DNA of 64,000 bases from Tsuneonella deserti (GTDB taxonomy: Bacteria > Pseudomonadota > Alphaproteobacteria > Sphingomonadales > Sphingomonadaceae). The position numbers and the translations under genes were made by a program. Below the pieces are notes generated by a model, which had not been told where the DNA came from, searched no databases, and saw nothing but the letters and a program-made list of their open reading frames with translations. Positions 63,717 through 64,000 of this stretch are shown piece by piece. Numbering within the stretch: position 1 is the stretch's first letter; every line of letters begins with the position of its first letter. The stretch spans positions 248,001 through 312,000 of the forward strand of contig NZ_BMKL01000001.1 of assembly GCF_014644315.1 (NCBI RefSeq), given 5' to 3'.

Positions 63717-64000
63717 CGCAGCGCGCCGATGCTGCGGGAAGCCTGGCCCAGCGCGGCCCGGAAGGCGGCCGGGTTATAGCTCTCGGGACTTTCGACCGCC
63801 GCATAGGCGCGGTTGATCGCGCCCCGAATGCCCGCTGCCGCGCCCACGGTGACCCGGTCTTCGCGCACCATTGCGTTGAGCAGCGTGTCGAGCGCCATGA
63901 CCGCCTGCGCCGACCCAGCGTAGTCGGTGAAACGCGGGCTAGTGGCCCGGTCCGCGATCGCCGCGACCACCTGGAACGCCTCGTCCGAGCCGTAGCCGCG
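63713..64000 (-). CDS. C-terminal end of an unidentified protein (5' end beyond window)
   Basis: The frame is open to the right edge; 95 codons are visible, beginning RGYGSDEAFQVVAAIADRA and ending FRAALGQASRSIGALR. The visible part is helical with no cysteine or heme motif. Its stop overlaps the start of the HbpS-like lipoprotein gene by 4 nt (ATGA), so it is the preceding gene of that operon. Too little is visible to assign a family. Confidence 0.6.
   Translation of the reverse strand, partial: RGYGSDEAFQVVAAIADRATSPRFTDYAGSAQAVMALDTLLNAMVREDRVTVGAAAGIRGAINRAYAAVESPESYNPAAFRAALGQASRSIGALR

Overview
The window reads as a chromosomal segment of a GC-rich alphaproteobacterium of the order Sphingomonadales, most like the Erythrobacteraceae/Sphingomonadaceae. 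This is inferred from the gene families: an Oar-like TonB-dependent receptor, short Ala-Gln-ending secreted proteins, the hflK-hflC-Do protease order, the mrp/molybdenum oxidoreductase/hemH run, a DUF1674 gene divergent from rsmB, and small conserved proteins of the MAKGQKKSNREIRK type. I see no insertion sequence, integrase, prophage or CRISPR array.

1-10.7 kb: a class III alcohol dehydrogenase (cut by the left edge) and an aldehyde dehydrogenase, two small secreted proteins, a GST, msrB, a class A penicillin-binding protein, and the leftward hflK-hflC-Do protease group. 10.8-20.1 kb: the Fe-S carrier mrp, an orphan molybdenum hydroxylase subunit and hemH in an overlapping run; a P450 behind a dyad operator; a DUF1674 (SDHAF4-like) gene; rsmB; msrA; an N-carbamoylputrescine amidase; folK; and tRNA-Lys(TTT). 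20.1-25.8 kb: a stress-type group (phosphoribosyltransferase, alpha/beta hydrolase, Hsp20), a TPP enzyme, moeA and yhhQ. 25.8-27.7 kb: a run of small poorly characterised genes. 27.8-34.5 kb: a CNT nucleoside transporter with an Fe(II)/2-oxoglutarate-type dioxygenase, then the TonB-dependent receptor and a TonB protein. 34.7-40.2 kb: a mannose operon (GT4 glycosyltransferase, GH130, manC, manA). 40.3-46 kb: a DUF3604 lipoprotein, a PpiC/SurA-like protein and a HupE/UreJ protein with GTGA start/stop overlaps, followed by ftsH.

46-64 kb is the most interesting part. A CcmI-like TPR protein precedes a redox locus. On the plus strand are a soluble flavoprotein with two cyclic-nucleotide-binding domains and ligands for four [4Fe-4S] clusters, a five-helix membrane protein with b-heme-like His pairs, an FHA-TM-decaheme cytochrome c fusion, and a CpdA-like metallophosphoesterase. 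Converging on the minus strand are a 1331-residue secreted decaheme cytochrome with a C-terminal LVIVD-type propeller and, 5' of it in the same transcript, an outer-membrane beta-barrel. Next come two DUF4331 proteins, a TPR protein, a lipoprotein with two GlcG/HbpS-like domains and a gene running off the right edge. I infer an electron conduit from cytoplasm to cell surface, gated by cAMP-type and phospho-threonine signalling. The parts are visible in the sequence; the assembly and function are inference.
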